From assembly GCA_964483545.1 (NCBI GenBank), contig CAZACC010000003.1:1-44801 (forward strand): a stretch of DNA of 44,801 nucleotides, read 5' to 3'. This document shows, piece by piece, positions 33,340-42,372 of the stretch (within the stretch, counting starts at the first letter, position 1; each line of letters begins with the position of its first letter). A program made the translations under genes and the position numbers. Below the pieces are notes generated by a model that did not search any database, was not told the DNA's origin, and worked only from the letters and a program-made list of their open reading frames with translations. This DNA comes from JAAYYM01 sp964483545. Lineage in GTDB: Bacteria; Bacillota; Clostridia; Lachnospirales; Lachnospiraceae.

Positions 33340-34332
33340 TTACATTTCCCTCCTCTTCAGATTGTTTCTGTCCATCGTTCTTTGTGTAACAACATTTAGT
33401 ATAATTGCTGCGATGATAATCAACCCTTTTATGGCATCCTGCCAGAAAGATGAAACATTGATGAGTGGAAGTGCATTATTTAAAATACCGATTGTAATCG
33501 ACCCCAGCAGAACTCCGAGCACTGTTCCTTTACCACCGTTCAGGCTGACACCTCCGATGACACATGCTGCAATGACATCCATCTCGATTCCCTTAGCCGC
33601 ATCTCCTTGTGCTGATGCATATTTGGAAACCCACAGCCCGCCGCACAGACCACACAATGCCCCCATCAATGAATATACCAGCAGTTTGATTCGATCGATA
33701 TTAATACCACTAATCTTTGCTGCCTCAGCATTTGAACCGACTGCATATATCTTACGACCTATTTTCGTAAATTTCATACAGTATCCAAAGAGGATATAAC
33801 AAATTGCTGCAACTATAATCATATTGTTAAACGGCCCGATCTTGCCTAGCGTAAATGCCTTAAATCCCTCAGGTACCTGATAGGCTGCAATCCATTGGTT
33901 ATTTGCCACCAGATAAGTGGCTCCTCTGTAGATATTCATAAATCCAAGAGTTGCTATAATCGGAATTACATTTCCCTTTGCTACAACCACACCGATAATC
34001 AATCCACCAACCAGACCTACCAGAATGGCAATCCCAAATAATACAATGGTCGGAACTCCTGGATGGTCTCTCATGACCAATCCTGTCACCATTCCTGAGA
34101 GAGCCAGTGTTGATCCTATGGAAATATCAATACCTGCAATCAGCAGTACGCACATCATACCAAGTGCAAGAATGCTAAGGATCGAAGCATTGACCAAAAG
34201 GTCATTGACATTTGCGATATTTAGAAATGTCGTATTTCTGATCTGAATAAATGCACACATGACAATCAGAACAATGACCAGACTCATTTCTCTCGAGGAT
34301 GTCAATTTTTTAAGATCAAATTTCTTATTCAT
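33340..34332 (-). CDS. rhaP: Rhamnose CUT2 ABC transporter permease (RhaP-like)
   Basis: This is the first of the two rhamnose permeases. The start is set at the ATG at 34332 (MNKKFDLKKLTSSREMSL...), with AGGAGG 9 nt upstream inside the end of rhaT; the frame is open to 34413 but without a ribosome site. It is 330 residues with about ten membrane helices. Family segments are CVLLIAGIDISIGSTLALSGM, PIIATLGFMNIYRGATYL and CVIGGVSLNGGKGTVLG. The 8-nt overlap with rhaT indicates coupled translation. Confidence 0.88.
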   Translation of the reverse strand: MNKKFDLKKLTSSREMSLVIVLIVMCAFIQIRNTTFLNIANVNDLLVNASILSILALGMMCVLLIAGIDISIGSTLALSGMVTGLVMRDHPGVPTIVLFGIAILVGLVGGLIIGVVVAKGNVIPIIATLGFMNIYRGATYLVANNQWIAAYQVPEGFKAFTLGKIGPFNNMIIVAAICYILFGYCMKFTKIGRKIYAVGSNAEAAKISGINIDRIKLLVYSLMGALCGLCGGLWVSKYASAQGDAAKGIEMDVIAACVIGGVSLNGGKGTVLGVLLGSITIGILNNALPLINVSSFWQDAIKGLIIIAAIILNVVTQRTMDRNNLKRREM

Positions 34333-35851
34333 CTGACTTTTCCTCCTGTTTGTCTGTTTTTTTATTCTTAGCCATCGCATGCTCCAGAATCCGTTCCTGT
34401 GTTGCTTCACCACAGTTTAGTTCTCCTGTTACTCTTCCGTCGCACATGACTGAGATTCGGTCACACATGCCTAGGATTTCTGGCATTTCCGAAGATACCA
34501 TCACTATGGCATATCCTGACTTTGCAAGGTCTCCCATGATTTTATAAATTGCTGCCTTTGCTCCTACATCAACACCCTTCGTCGGCTCATCCAGAATCAA
34601 AACCTTCAAATCTGCCGACAGCAGTTTTGCTACGACTACCTTTTGCTGATTACCGCCTGACAGTGCACTTGCCTTTACGAATATCGTTAGTGCCTTTGTA
34701 TCTACACGTTCTGCCTGTTCCTTTGCTAATTCTCGTTCCTTTTTTTCATTAAGCCAAATCTTTGAACCAAACTGATCAATGATAGGTAGTGTTATGTTCC
34801 TTCCGATCTCCCAATCCAATATCAATCCCTGATGTTGTCTGTCTTCAGGCAGATAACCGATTCCTAGCTTCATGGCATCTTGTGGGCATTGGATTCTGAC
34901 CTTCTGTCCATTTAGGTAGATTTCACCTTCCTCAGCTTTCTCGAGTCCAAAGATCGTCTCGCATACTTCCGTTCTACCTGCGCCGACCAATCCAGTCAAT
35001 CCGAGGATTTCTCCCTTACGTACGTTAAATGAAACATCTTTAAAATATCCAACTCTGCTCAGATGCTTAACACTGAGCACCTCTTCTCCAATTTCTACAT
35101 CCGGCTTTGGAAACAAATCTTTTATCTCTCTTCCGACCATCGCCTTGATTAATTCTTCATTAGTGATTTCATCCACCTGATAGCATCCAATGTACTGTGA
35201 ATCTCTGAAAACAGTCACCCTGCTAGCGAGACGATACATATCTTCAAAACGATGAGAAATAAAAATAATGGATGCGCCCTCATCGCGAAGCTTTTCCGTA
35301 ATTTTATATAATTCCTCTGATTCTCTTTTGGTCAGTGCTGCTGTCGGTTCATCCATGATGATGATACGTGCTTTCATGGACAATGCCTTGGCGATTTCTA
35401 CCATCTGCTGCTGCGCTACGCTCAATGTTCCCATCTCATCTGTTGCATTGAAATCTGCACTCAGCTCCTTCAGTAATTCATTTGCAGCTGCATGCATCTC
35501 TCTCCACTGCAGTTTACCGCCCTTAGTCTTCTCATGACCCATAAATATATTTTCTGTAACAGACAGATGCGGATAAGATGTTACATGCTGGTATATAGCT
35601 GCAATCCCTGCTTCCTGCGCCTCTTTAGGACCTTTAAAATAGACAGGCTTTCCGTCAAGGAACATTGTACCCTCTTCGGCTTTATGTACGCCAGTGATCA
35701 CTTTGATAAATGTTGATTTACCAGCACCATTCTCTCCCATTAGGGCATGTATTTCTCCTGGCTTTAATTGAAAATGCACATTGTCCAATGCTTTAACACC
35801 AGGAAATATCTTTGTAATTCCTTTTAGCTCCAGAATGTAATCTGACACCAC
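34325..35851 (-). CDS. rhaT: Rhamnose CUT2 ABC transporter ATP-binding protein
   Basis: This cytoplasmic tandem ATPase drives the rhamnose importer. Cassette 1 has GENGAGKST, LSVAQQQMVEIAKAL and IIIMDEPTAAL. Cassette 2 has LSGGNQQKVVVAKL and VLILDEPTKGVD, with the degenerate GLVGAGRTEV in place of Walker A, as is normal for the family. Two GTG codons in a row (35851 and 35848) could serve as start; AGGAG lies 4 and 7 nt upstream respectively, so the second has the better spacing. It is first gene of the rhaT-P-Q-S-M operon and divergent from the third YesN/YesM pair. Its leader contains an unusual A/C-rich tract. Rhizobial rhaT is this ATPase; E. coli RhaT is an unrelated symporter. Confidence 0.9.
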   Translation of the reverse strand: MVSDYILELKGITKIFPGVKALDNVHFQLKPGEIHALMGENGAGKSTFIKVITGVHKAEEGTMFLDGKPVYFKGPKEAQEAGIAAIYQHVTSYPHLSVTENIFMGHEKTKGGKLQWREMHAAANELLKELSADFNATDEMGTLSVAQQQMVEIAKALSMKARIIIMDEPTAALTKRESEELYKITEKLRDEGASIIFISHRFEDMYRLASRVTVFRDSQYIGCYQVDEITNEELIKAMVGREIKDLFPKPDVEIGEEVLSVKHLSRVGYFKDVSFNVRKGEILGLTGLVGAGRTEVCETIFGLEKAEEGEIYLNGQKVRIQCPQDAMKLGIGYLPEDRQHQGLILDWEIGRNITLPIIDQFGSKIWLNEKKERELAKEQAERVDTKALTIFVKASALSGGNQQKVVVAKLLSADLKVLILDEPTKGVDVGAKAAIYKIMGDLAKSGYAIVMVSSEMPEILGMCDRISVMCDGRVTGELNCGEATQERILEHAMAKNKKTDKQEEKSDE

Positions 35852-35876
35852 AATTCTCCTTCCGTCATAATAAGCA

Positions 35877-35950
35877 GTTTGTTTTGTGTTGCTTTTTGTT
35901 TGTTTCTATTTGTTTTCTTGTTTGAGATAAGTGTATCATCATAATGTCAA
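35877..35950 (-). promoter_or_regulatory. rhaT promoter region with A/C-rich leader
   Basis: Minus strand: a perfect -35 TTGACA (plus 35945-35950) with only a weak -10 (TATCTC, plus 35924-35929, spacer 15). From 35924 to 35877 the minus strand is a 48-nt tract of almost only A and C (one T, three G). With this promoter it would form the start of the mRNA. Weak -10 and odd spacing suggest activator dependence, for which the divergent YesN3 is the natural candidate. Confidence 0.4.
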
Positions 35951-35997
35951 ATAAGAAATCGTAATTTATTTTAAAAAAGGGTAATATTTTTTGATTC

Positions 35998-36026
35998 TTG
36001 TATTTTTGACAGTGGTCGGATACAAT
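35998..36026 (+). promoter_or_regulatory. Promoter of the third YesN/YesM pair
   Basis: -35 TTGTAT (35998-36003), a 17-nt spacer and -10 TACAAT (36021-36026). The start would fall near 36033, giving a ~37-nt leader with GAGAGGAAG before the ATG at 36070. Confidence 0.5.
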
Positions 36027-36069
36027 AAAGTAGAAAATGCAAGAAAATCATATTAGAGAGGAAGATTAC

Positions 36070-37629
36070 ATGCGCTTATTGATAGTCGATGATGAAGATT
36101 TGACACGTGAAGGACTGGTATCCAGCATTGACTGGTCTGCCCTGAATATCAATTATATCTATCAAGCTGATGATGGCTTGAATGCTCTGTCTATGGTACA
36201 GAAGTACAAACCTGAAATCATCCTGAGTGATGTTCGCATGCCCAGAATGAACGGCATCGAAATGGCTGAACGCATCCAGGAAATATCGCCTAACTCCAGC
36301 ATGATCTTCATGAGCGGTTATTCTGATAAAGAATACCTGAAAGCTGCAATCAAACTCAAAGCTGTACGTTATGTTGAAAAACCCATTAATCCTGAAGAAG
36401 TGATGGAAGCTGTCAAGGAGGCCATCGCACACTTTGAAATGAAACAGATCACCAATGATTCTCTGTACCATCATAAACGTGAATTGTCAGTCAGACTGGC
36501 GCAAACACTACTATATCCTGTTGAAACAAAGGTGTCACTCAAGGATGCCTTTTCTGCCCTTGGCATTACGATTAGCACCACTTCCGTATTTTCCACTGTC
36601 ATGGTCAAGTTTGCTGACAACCTGACCGAACTCGCAAAGCATACCATTGAAGAAACCGTAAATGCATTATCTGAAAAGTGTGAAAGGCGTAAAGTAGCAT
36701 TTGTATATACAACCAAACAAGATGAATATCTCATCCTACATTTGATCCTAAATGAGAACCATCTGCAATTGTTTATAAATGCCTTATGTGATTGTCTAAA
36801 CAGCCACAATCAGTTTTTTATTGCTGTAGGCAAGCAGGTACACACACCAGAGAAAATATATGAATCCTACCAGTCTGCGGTCATTCTGCTGCAGAGCTGC
36901 TTTTTCTTTGAATACGGCAGTATCCTGACCTACGAAGATTCGCTTCCCACTACCAGCTCTCAGAACAATGATCTGACTACTCTTCTCACAAAAAGTGTTC
37001 TCGAAATGAAAGAGTTTCTGGTATCTGGCGATCATGAAGCTTTACATACCTTATTAGCCTCCATTTTTGATACTCTGCACAATTCACGAACCATTCTTGC
37101 CAATCAGGCAAAGGATCTATATTATAAGCTGTTTATGGCAATCCATGAGGCAGCTCTTAGCACACATATCCATTTGGACGATGATGAAAATTTTGATACC
37201 ATACTTGATTATATTTCACATAGTGATACATTTTCTACCCTGCATACTCGCCTGACAGAGAAAACAGAACAGTTTCTGCTGCACAGCCAAACAGAAGAAA
37301 GCGAGACCTCTACCGTTTTTCTAATTAAAGACTTTATCGCTAAACATTATGCCAATGAATCACTTTCCGTAAAGGATATCAGTGAACAGGTCTTTTTGTC
37401 ACCGTCTTATGTTTGTACGATCTTTAAAAATGAGACCAATCTGACTCTGAATCAGTACCTGACACAGTATCGAATTGAAAGAGCAAAAAAACTGCTCCAA
37501 GATCCACGCTACAAAATCACGGACATCTCTTCAAAAGTTGGTTACAGCGATGGTAATTATTTTGGAAAAACCTTTAAAAAAATGGTGGGACTGTCCCCAT
37601 CTGAGTATCGGGAGCAAAATGCACAATGA
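36070..37629 (+). CDS. YesN-family response regulator 3 (REC plus AraC DNA-binding domain)
   Basis: The receiver has D7-D8, phospho-acceptor D54 (IILSDVRMP) and the VEKPI lysine. A long linker leads to the AraC domain (VKDISEQVFLSPSYVCTIFKNETNLTLNQYL ... ISSKVGYSDGNYFGKTFKKMVGLSPSEY). I start at the ATG at 36070 (MRLLIVDDED...), which has AGGAAG upstream and fits receiver N-termini; the upstream ATG at 36037 is almost at the predicted transcription start. The gene order is regulator then kinase (4-nt overlap), unlike pair 2 but like pair 1. Divergent from the rhamnose transport operon, which it probably controls. Confidence 0.88.
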   Translation: MRLLIVDDEDLTREGLVSSIDWSALNINYIYQADDGLNALSMVQKYKPEIILSDVRMPRMNGIEMAERIQEISPNSSMIFMSGYSDKEYLKAAIKLKAVRYVEKPINPEEVMEAVKEAIAHFEMKQITNDSLYHHKRELSVRLAQTLLYPVETKVSLKDAFSALGITISTTSVFSTVMVKFADNLTELAKHTIEETVNALSEKCERRKVAFVYTTKQDEYLILHLILNENHLQLFINALCDCLNSHNQFFIAVGKQVHTPEKIYESYQSAVILLQSCFFFEYGSILTYEDSLPTTSSQNNDLTTLLTKSVLEMKEFLVSGDHEALHTLLASIFDTLHNSRTILANQAKDLYYKLFMAIHEAALSTHIHLDDDENFDTILDYISHSDTFSTLHTRLTEKTEQFLLHSQTEESETSTVFLIKDFIAKHYANESLSVKDISEQVFLSPSYVCTIFKNETNLTLNQYLTQYRIERAKKLLQDPRYKITDISSKVGYSDGNYFGKTFKKMVGLSPSEYREQNAQ

Positions 37630-39470
37630 AAAAGAAGATCAGACAACTGTTCCATTACTATCTGAATGATGTGAAGCTTCAAAAAAAATTTCTGATTTCA
37701 CATCTAATTCTTGTATTACTACCCACACTGGTCGTAGCGGTACTCCTATACAGTCAGCTGTCTACTATCATGCTTTCCAATACGATCAAATCTGAGCAGA
37801 ATCTCTCTAAACAGACCGTTAACAATATTGAAAATATCATTGATGTTGTCCAGTCTGCTGCAAGCTCTGTCGCCGAAAATGATTTCTTCAAATCATCGTT
37901 GCACTACTCCTACCATGACCTACAACATGATCTATATTACAATGACACTTTCAAAAAGGATTCCATTGCCTTTCTGAATAAAACGTCTTCTTTCATTGAT
38001 TTCTCCACGATTTCTACAATTAAAATCTATGTAGACGAACAACATGAACCTCTGATTGAAAATATGAATACAAAGCCTTATGATATCTACAAGAGTGTTA
38101 ATTCCATAAAGGGTTCCTATTGGTACGGTATCTTTTCCAGTACTGATAAACAGTCGCTCGTATGTCCAGCTCTTTATCTGACTCCCACCGAGAAAAATAA
38201 TTACGGAGAACTGGCTGTCATTCGTAGAATCAATTATTTCATAGATGGAAACATGTCCTATGCTTATGTTGCTGTCTATTTTAACAAGGATACTGTTGAC
38301 TCTGTATTACGTGAAAACATGTCTATTGCCGACAGCTCCAGTATTCTGATCAATGAACGAGACTCTATCATTTCTTCTTCAAACTCCTATATTTCAGGCA
38401 AGTATCTGGTATATTATAAAGATGTTTTGGAGAAATGTCCAAATGCTAACAATTACCGCGTTGTTAACTTTGGCAAAGAACATGTCTATATGGCATACAA
38501 TGAAATTACAAACACAGACTGGATCATGGTTTCTCTGATTCCAACAACAGGAGTTTTGGAGGAAAGCAGCTTTGTCGTATGGCAGTTCATTCTGTTTTAT
38601 TTGTTCTTCTTGTTTGTAGCATTTGTGATTGCCTTTGCCCTGTCACGTTCCATCGTCCGTCGTATCTCTTCTGTCATTAACCAGATGCGGACTGTGAAGA
38701 ACGGAACACCGATGCGTCTGGATCAGTTTATATCTCATGATGAAATAGGCGATCTGGTCGATACCTACAACTATATGACAGATGAAATGAATCATATGCT
38801 GACCGAACAAGCTGAAACCGCAAACGCACTCCGTATTTCTGAATTTAAAGCATTACAGGCACAAATAAATCCCCATTTCCTGTATAATACGCTGGACATG
38901 ATTAACTGGCTTTCCAAAAGCGGAAAGGCTGATGAAGTATCCGCTGCTGTGCAGGCCCTTTCAAAATTCTATAAATTCACCTTGAATAAAGGAAATATAA
39001 CGGTCAGTATCGGAGATGAACTAGAACATGTCTCTCTTTATGTCCAACTGCAAAATATGCGATACAAGAATAAAATACATTTCTTTGTAGATGTTCCTGA
39101 TACACTCCTTGACTATGAAATACCTAGGTTAATCTTCCAGCCTATCGTAGAAAACTCAATCCAACACGGTATTTTTGAAAAGGAGTCCAAAGAAGGAAAT
39201 ATCGTTATTACCGGCTGGCTTGAAGAAGAGACACTTGTCTTTATCGTATCTGATAATGGTGCTGGCATTCCACCCGAAAAAATACCGACAATCCTATCCG
39301 GTCGTGATGAAAATACGACTGGTAGCAATGTCGGTATCTATAATACACATAAACGTCTGCAGCTCTTTTCTAACTCCAGCAGCTATGGCCTTACCTATCG
39401 CAGCACACCAAATGTGCTGACGGAGGTGGAAATCCGTATTCCAATTAGAAAAATGGAGCATAGTAACTAA
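37626..39470 (+). CDS. YesM-family sensor histidine kinase 3
   Basis: This membrane kinase partners YesN3. TM1 lies at about 23-45, the extracellular sensor domain at about 50-315 and TM2 at about 320-340, followed by HAMP. The phospho-acceptor motif LQAQINPHFLYNTLDM carries His417. The ATP-binding domain has N-box FQPIVENSIQHG and G-box DNGAGIPPEKI. It overlaps yesN3 by 4 nt (ATGA). Its 3' end faces the second rhamnulokinase gene with an 11-bp gap and no terminator. Position suggests rhamnose or a rhamnose-containing oligosaccharide as the signal, which is inference. Confidence 0.88.
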   Translation: MKKKIRQLFHYYLNDVKLQKKFLISHLILVLLPTLVVAVLLYSQLSTIMLSNTIKSEQNLSKQTVNNIENIIDVVQSAASSVAENDFFKSSLHYSYHDLQHDLYYNDTFKKDSIAFLNKTSSFIDFSTISTIKIYVDEQHEPLIENMNTKPYDIYKSVNSIKGSYWYGIFSSTDKQSLVCPALYLTPTEKNNYGELAVIRRINYFIDGNMSYAYVAVYFNKDTVDSVLRENMSIADSSSILINERDSIISSSNSYISGKYLVYYKDVLEKCPNANNYRVVNFGKEHVYMAYNEITNTDWIMVSLIPTTGVLEESSFVVWQFILFYLFFLFVAFVIAFALSRSIVRRISSVINQMRTVKNGTPMRLDQFISHDEIGDLVDTYNYMTDEMNHMLTEQAETANALRISEFKALQAQINPHFLYNTLDMINWLSKSGKADEVSAAVQALSKFYKFTLNKGNITVSIGDELEHVSLYVQLQNMRYKNKIHFFVDVPDTLLDYEIPRLIFQPIVENSIQHGIFEKESKEGNIVITGWLEEETLVFIVSDNGAGIPPEKIPTILSGRDENTTGSNVGIYNTHKRLQLFSNSSSYGLTYRSTPNVLTEVEIRIPIRKMEHSN

Positions 39471-39481
39471 ATCAATACTGT

Positions 39482-40951
39482 CTACAAAATCACCTTTTTA
39501 AACCTGTCATATGCCTCATTCCATGCTTCTGTATTCTGTGGTTCATAGACTGTGATGTCCTGAGAACGTGCAATCAATGCTCTAGCTTCTTTCAAGTCCT
39601 TGATTTCTCCGAGTGCCACCAGCTGTAAGGCCAGATTGCCCAGTACAGTTGCTTCCACTGGTCCCGCCACTACTCGTCTGCCACAAGAATCAGCGGTAAA
39701 CTGGCACAGCAGTTTACTTTGTGTACCTCCACCTACCATATAAATCGTATCGTAGTTCTTTCCAGTACAGTCCTCGATCTCTTCCAGCGCCATTCTGTAT
39801 TTTAATGCAAGACTTTCATTGATACATCTGACAACCGCCCCGATCGTATCTGGTATCTTCTGTCCTGTTATCTCACAATAAGCACGGATTCTGCGAGGAA
39901 TATTTCCCTGCGTACCAAACTCCGATGCGTCAGGATCAATAAAGCTCTGCAGCTTGGTTACTCCCTTTGCCATACTCTCGAGTTCACCAAACCCGTATTC
40001 TTCGCCTTCACGAATCCACTGACGTCTACTCTCCTGAATCAGCCATAGACCTATGATATTCTTCAGGAATGATATCGTACCCTCGTGCCCACCTTCGTTT
40101 GTAATATTATACTTTTCTGATTTTGCATTGATGATTGGCTCTTTCAGCTCAGTTCCAAGCAATGACCAGGTACCGCAGCTCAGGAATATGAAATCATCCT
40201 CCTTGGCAGGTACTGCAATCAATGCGCTCTGGGTATCATGAGAAGCCGCTGCTGCAACTGGTACGGATTCTAGCTCCAGTTCCTCACAGATTGCATCACT
40301 CAGATGTCCTGCGATGGTACCGCTTGGGATGATATCGCATAAAAGTTTCCTTGGGATTCCAAGCTGCTCCAGCACTTCGTCAGACCAAGCTCTTGCATTG
40401 GCATCCATCATCTGCGTCGTAGAAGCAATAGAATGCTCTGCATGCTTCTCTCCTGTCAGAAAATAACTGAATAAATCTGGTGTCAACAACAACTTATCTG
40501 CACGTTCTAACAGCTCAGGTCTGTTCAGCTTTAATGAAAGTAGCTGAAATACCGTATTCAGTTCCATGAACTGATTACCTGTAATCTGATAAAACCGCTC
40601 TTTCGGTATGTATTCAAAGCTTTTCTCGATCATGCCTTTTGTTCTTTCATCACGATAATGAATCGGATTCTCCAGCAGATTACCATTCTGATCCAACAGA
40701 CCAAAATCAACTCCCCATGTGTCAATACCAATACACTCAAAACCACCATCATGCTTTGCCTTGATCATACCCTGCTTGATTTCATAAAAAAGTCTGAGAA
40801 CATCCCAGTATACTGTCTTTTGGACTGTTACAGGATCATTTGAAAAGCGATGAATTTCTTTCAGGCGAAGCGTTTCGCCATCATACATGCCTATCATCGC
40901 TCTGCCGCCTGATGCTCCAAAATCAAATGCTAATATTCTCTTTTCTCCCAT
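39482..40951 (-). CDS. rhaB: Rhamnulokinase 2 (BMC-linked FGGY kinase)
   Basis: This is a second FGGY kinase of the rhamnulokinase group, 489 residues, the same length as E. coli RhaB. Motifs are AFDFGASGGRAMIG at the N-terminus, IGIDTWGVDFGLLD, AASHDTQSALIAVPAKEDDFIFLSCGTWSLLG and C-terminal YMVGGGTQSKLLCQFTADSCGRRVVAGP. I start at the ATG at 40951, with AGAGGTGG upstream; a TTG at 40972 would add seven residues. It differs clearly from rhamnulokinase 1, so this is not a recent duplicate. It is the last gene of the BMC operon behind deoR. It probably feeds rhamnulose 1-phosphate to an aldolase beyond the window, though another L-ketose such as fuculose is possible. Confidence 0.85.
   Translation of the reverse strand: MGEKRILAFDFGASGGRAMIGMYDGETLRLKEIHRFSNDPVTVQKTVYWDVLRLFYEIKQGMIKAKHDGGFECIGIDTWGVDFGLLDQNGNLLENPIHYRDERTKGMIEKSFEYIPKERFYQITGNQFMELNTVFQLLSLKLNRPELLERADKLLLTPDLFSYFLTGEKHAEHSIASTTQMMDANARAWSDEVLEQLGIPRKLLCDIIPSGTIAGHLSDAICEELELESVPVAAAASHDTQSALIAVPAKEDDFIFLSCGTWSLLGTELKEPIINAKSEKYNITNEGGHEGTISFLKNIIGLWLIQESRRQWIREGEEYGFGELESMAKGVTKLQSFIDPDASEFGTQGNIPRRIRAYCEITGQKIPDTIGAVVRCINESLALKYRMALEEIEDCTGKNYDTIYMVGGGTQSKLLCQFTADSCGRRVVAGPVEATVLGNLALQLVALGEIKDLKEARALIARSQDITVYEPQNTEAWNEAYDRFKKVIL
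40864..40879. promoter_or_regulatory. Near-palindrome inside rhamnulokinase 2, matching the kdgT site
   Basis: The minus strand reads GGCGAAACGCTTCGCC, a 14-of-16 palindrome about 72 nt into the coding sequence. Its core matches 13 of 14 bases of the perfect palindrome upstream of kdgT (12235-12248). Operators of LacI/CcpA type early in coding regions can block elongation, but this may be chance. Confidence 0.3.
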
Positions 40952-40973
40952 CTTGCCACCTCTTCCTATCAAT

Positions 40974-41735
40974 CTATTTTACAATGACTGTTACACCTGC
41001 ATTTTCCAGTACATCCTTCCATTCCTGTGATGGTTCCATATTGGTCACGACCGTATTGACCTGATCAAAGGTGCCCATTCTGACAAATGAAATCTTGTCA
41101 AATTTAGAGGAATCCACTGCCAGAATAACCTGTTTTGCAGCTTTCACCATATGTCTCTTGATTTCCACATCTGGTTCATTGGAATCTGTAATACCAAATT
41201 CCTGGTCAATTCCTTTACAGGATATAATTGCCTTATCCACGTGAAAACGATCGATCATCTCCTCTGCCTGATGTCCGACTAGAGCCAATGCACCTTCTTT
41301 CATCGCACCTCCTGTGGAAAACACTTTCCATCCGTTCACATCAGCCAGTTCGAGCATGATTTCTATAGAATTCGTTACGATGGTAATATTTTTCAGCTGT
41401 TTGATCTTTTTGATTACATAAACAGCAGTAGAACTGGCATCAAGCATGATATGGTCACCATCCTTGATCAGTTCTGCTATTTTGGAAGCAATATTTTCTT
41501 TGCTTTGTACATTTGTCTGTTTTCTCACATAATAAGGAAGATCTATATTTAATGTTTCAGCAAGCACTGCGCCACCATAGGTTTTTTTGACGATTCCCTC
41601 AATCTCCAGCTTCTCCAGATCTCTGCGGATTGTTTCCTCAGTCACCTGATAGGATTTACTCAGATCATTAACTAGGACTTTGCCCTCCTGCTGCAGTTTT
41701 GTCAGTATCTCGCTTCTTCTCTCTATTGCAAGCAT
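40974..41735 (-). CDS. DeoR-family transcriptional regulator
   Basis: The 253-residue protein begins with the DeoR helix-turn-helix (ERRSEILTKLQQEGKVLVNDLSKSYQVTEETIRRDLEKLEIEGIVKKTYGGAVL). The DeoRC sensor domain follows, with DASSTAVYVIKKI, VTNSIEIMLEL, STGGAMKEGALALVG and DKAIISCKGID. DeoR proteins bind phosphorylated sugars, so a ketose 1-phosphate from the neighbouring kinase is a plausible effector. The ribosome site is GGGGG. It lies between pduT (40 nt upstream) and rhamnulokinase 2 (22 nt downstream), so it appears to be co-transcribed with the BMC operon it probably controls. Confidence 0.9.
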   Translation of the reverse strand: MLAIERRSEILTKLQQEGKVLVNDLSKSYQVTEETIRRDLEKLEIEGIVKKTYGGAVLAETLNIDLPYYVRKQTNVQSKENIASKIAELIKDGDHIMLDASSTAVYVIKKIKQLKNITIVTNSIEIMLELADVNGWKVFSTGGAMKEGALALVGHQAEEMIDRFHVDKAIISCKGIDQEFGITDSNEPDVEIKRHMVKAAKQVILAVDSSKFDKISFVRMGTFDQVNTVVTNMEPSQEWKDVLENAGVTVIVK

Positions 41736-41775
41736 GATTTTCCCCCTGTTGCTGCTTTCTATTGATATGGTGTTC

Positions 41776-42318
41776 TTACAGGATTGACTTCCACAACCGG
41801 CTGTCTGGATTCGGAATCACGGAGCTGTCCAGGAACATGCCGCTTTCCTCAACAACCTTGCTTGCCTTTGCAATTGCCGCCTCTACAGCTGCGATCTCTC
41901 CTGTCAGCATCAGATAGGATTTTCCGCACATACCTCGAGCAATTCGCAGTTCAATCAGTTCAACCTCTGAGCTCTTGGCTGCTTCATCTGCAGCTACGAC
42001 GATGGATGCTGCCGAAAATGTTTCCAACACTCCCAGTGCTCTAGGGTTAGTAACCTCTGCAGTTCCGTAGATTGCAGGAAAAATTCCTTCATGCGGATTG
42101 CCAAGCAGGAACGAATCAATCAATCCTTCATATTGGCCCGCTGCCTCCAGAGATGCTTTCACGGCAGATATCTCTCCTGTAAAAAGCATAATATACTTTC
42201 CGGGACATACCGTCTGTGCTTCGATCATTTCTACCTGCGAGGTTTTCAGCACTGTATCTGCTGCCTGCATACCAGTTGGTACATTGATATATTCTAACAT
42301 TCCGATTGCTTTTGCCAT
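41776..42318 (-). CDS. pduT: BMC-T trimeric shell protein, PduT-like, with predicted 4Fe-4S site
   Basis: Two BMC domains in tandem (about 4-85 and 95-175) make a pseudohexameric trimer that tiles the microcompartment shell. The length (180) matches PduT (184). Cys38 in QTVCPGKYIM is at the same position and context as the PduT cysteine that holds a [4Fe-4S] cluster at the trimer pore. The start AIGMLEYINVPTGMQAAD and segment ARGMCGKSYLMLTGEIAAV are family hallmarks. It is adjacent to pduS, its known electron-transfer partner in Pdu compartments, so electron passage through the shell is likely. Confidence 0.92.
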   Translation of the reverse strand: MAKAIGMLEYINVPTGMQAADTVLKTSQVEMIEAQTVCPGKYIMLFTGEISAVKASLEAAGQYEGLIDSFLLGNPHEGIFPAIYGTAEVTNPRALGVLETFSAASIVVAADEAAKSSEVELIELRIARGMCGKSYLMLTGEIAAVEAAIAKASKVVEESGMFLDSSVIPNPDSRLWKSIL

Positions 42319-42372
42319 TTTAATCTCTCCCTATTACGATAGCATTTATTTCCATTCTTTTGCAAGTTCTTC

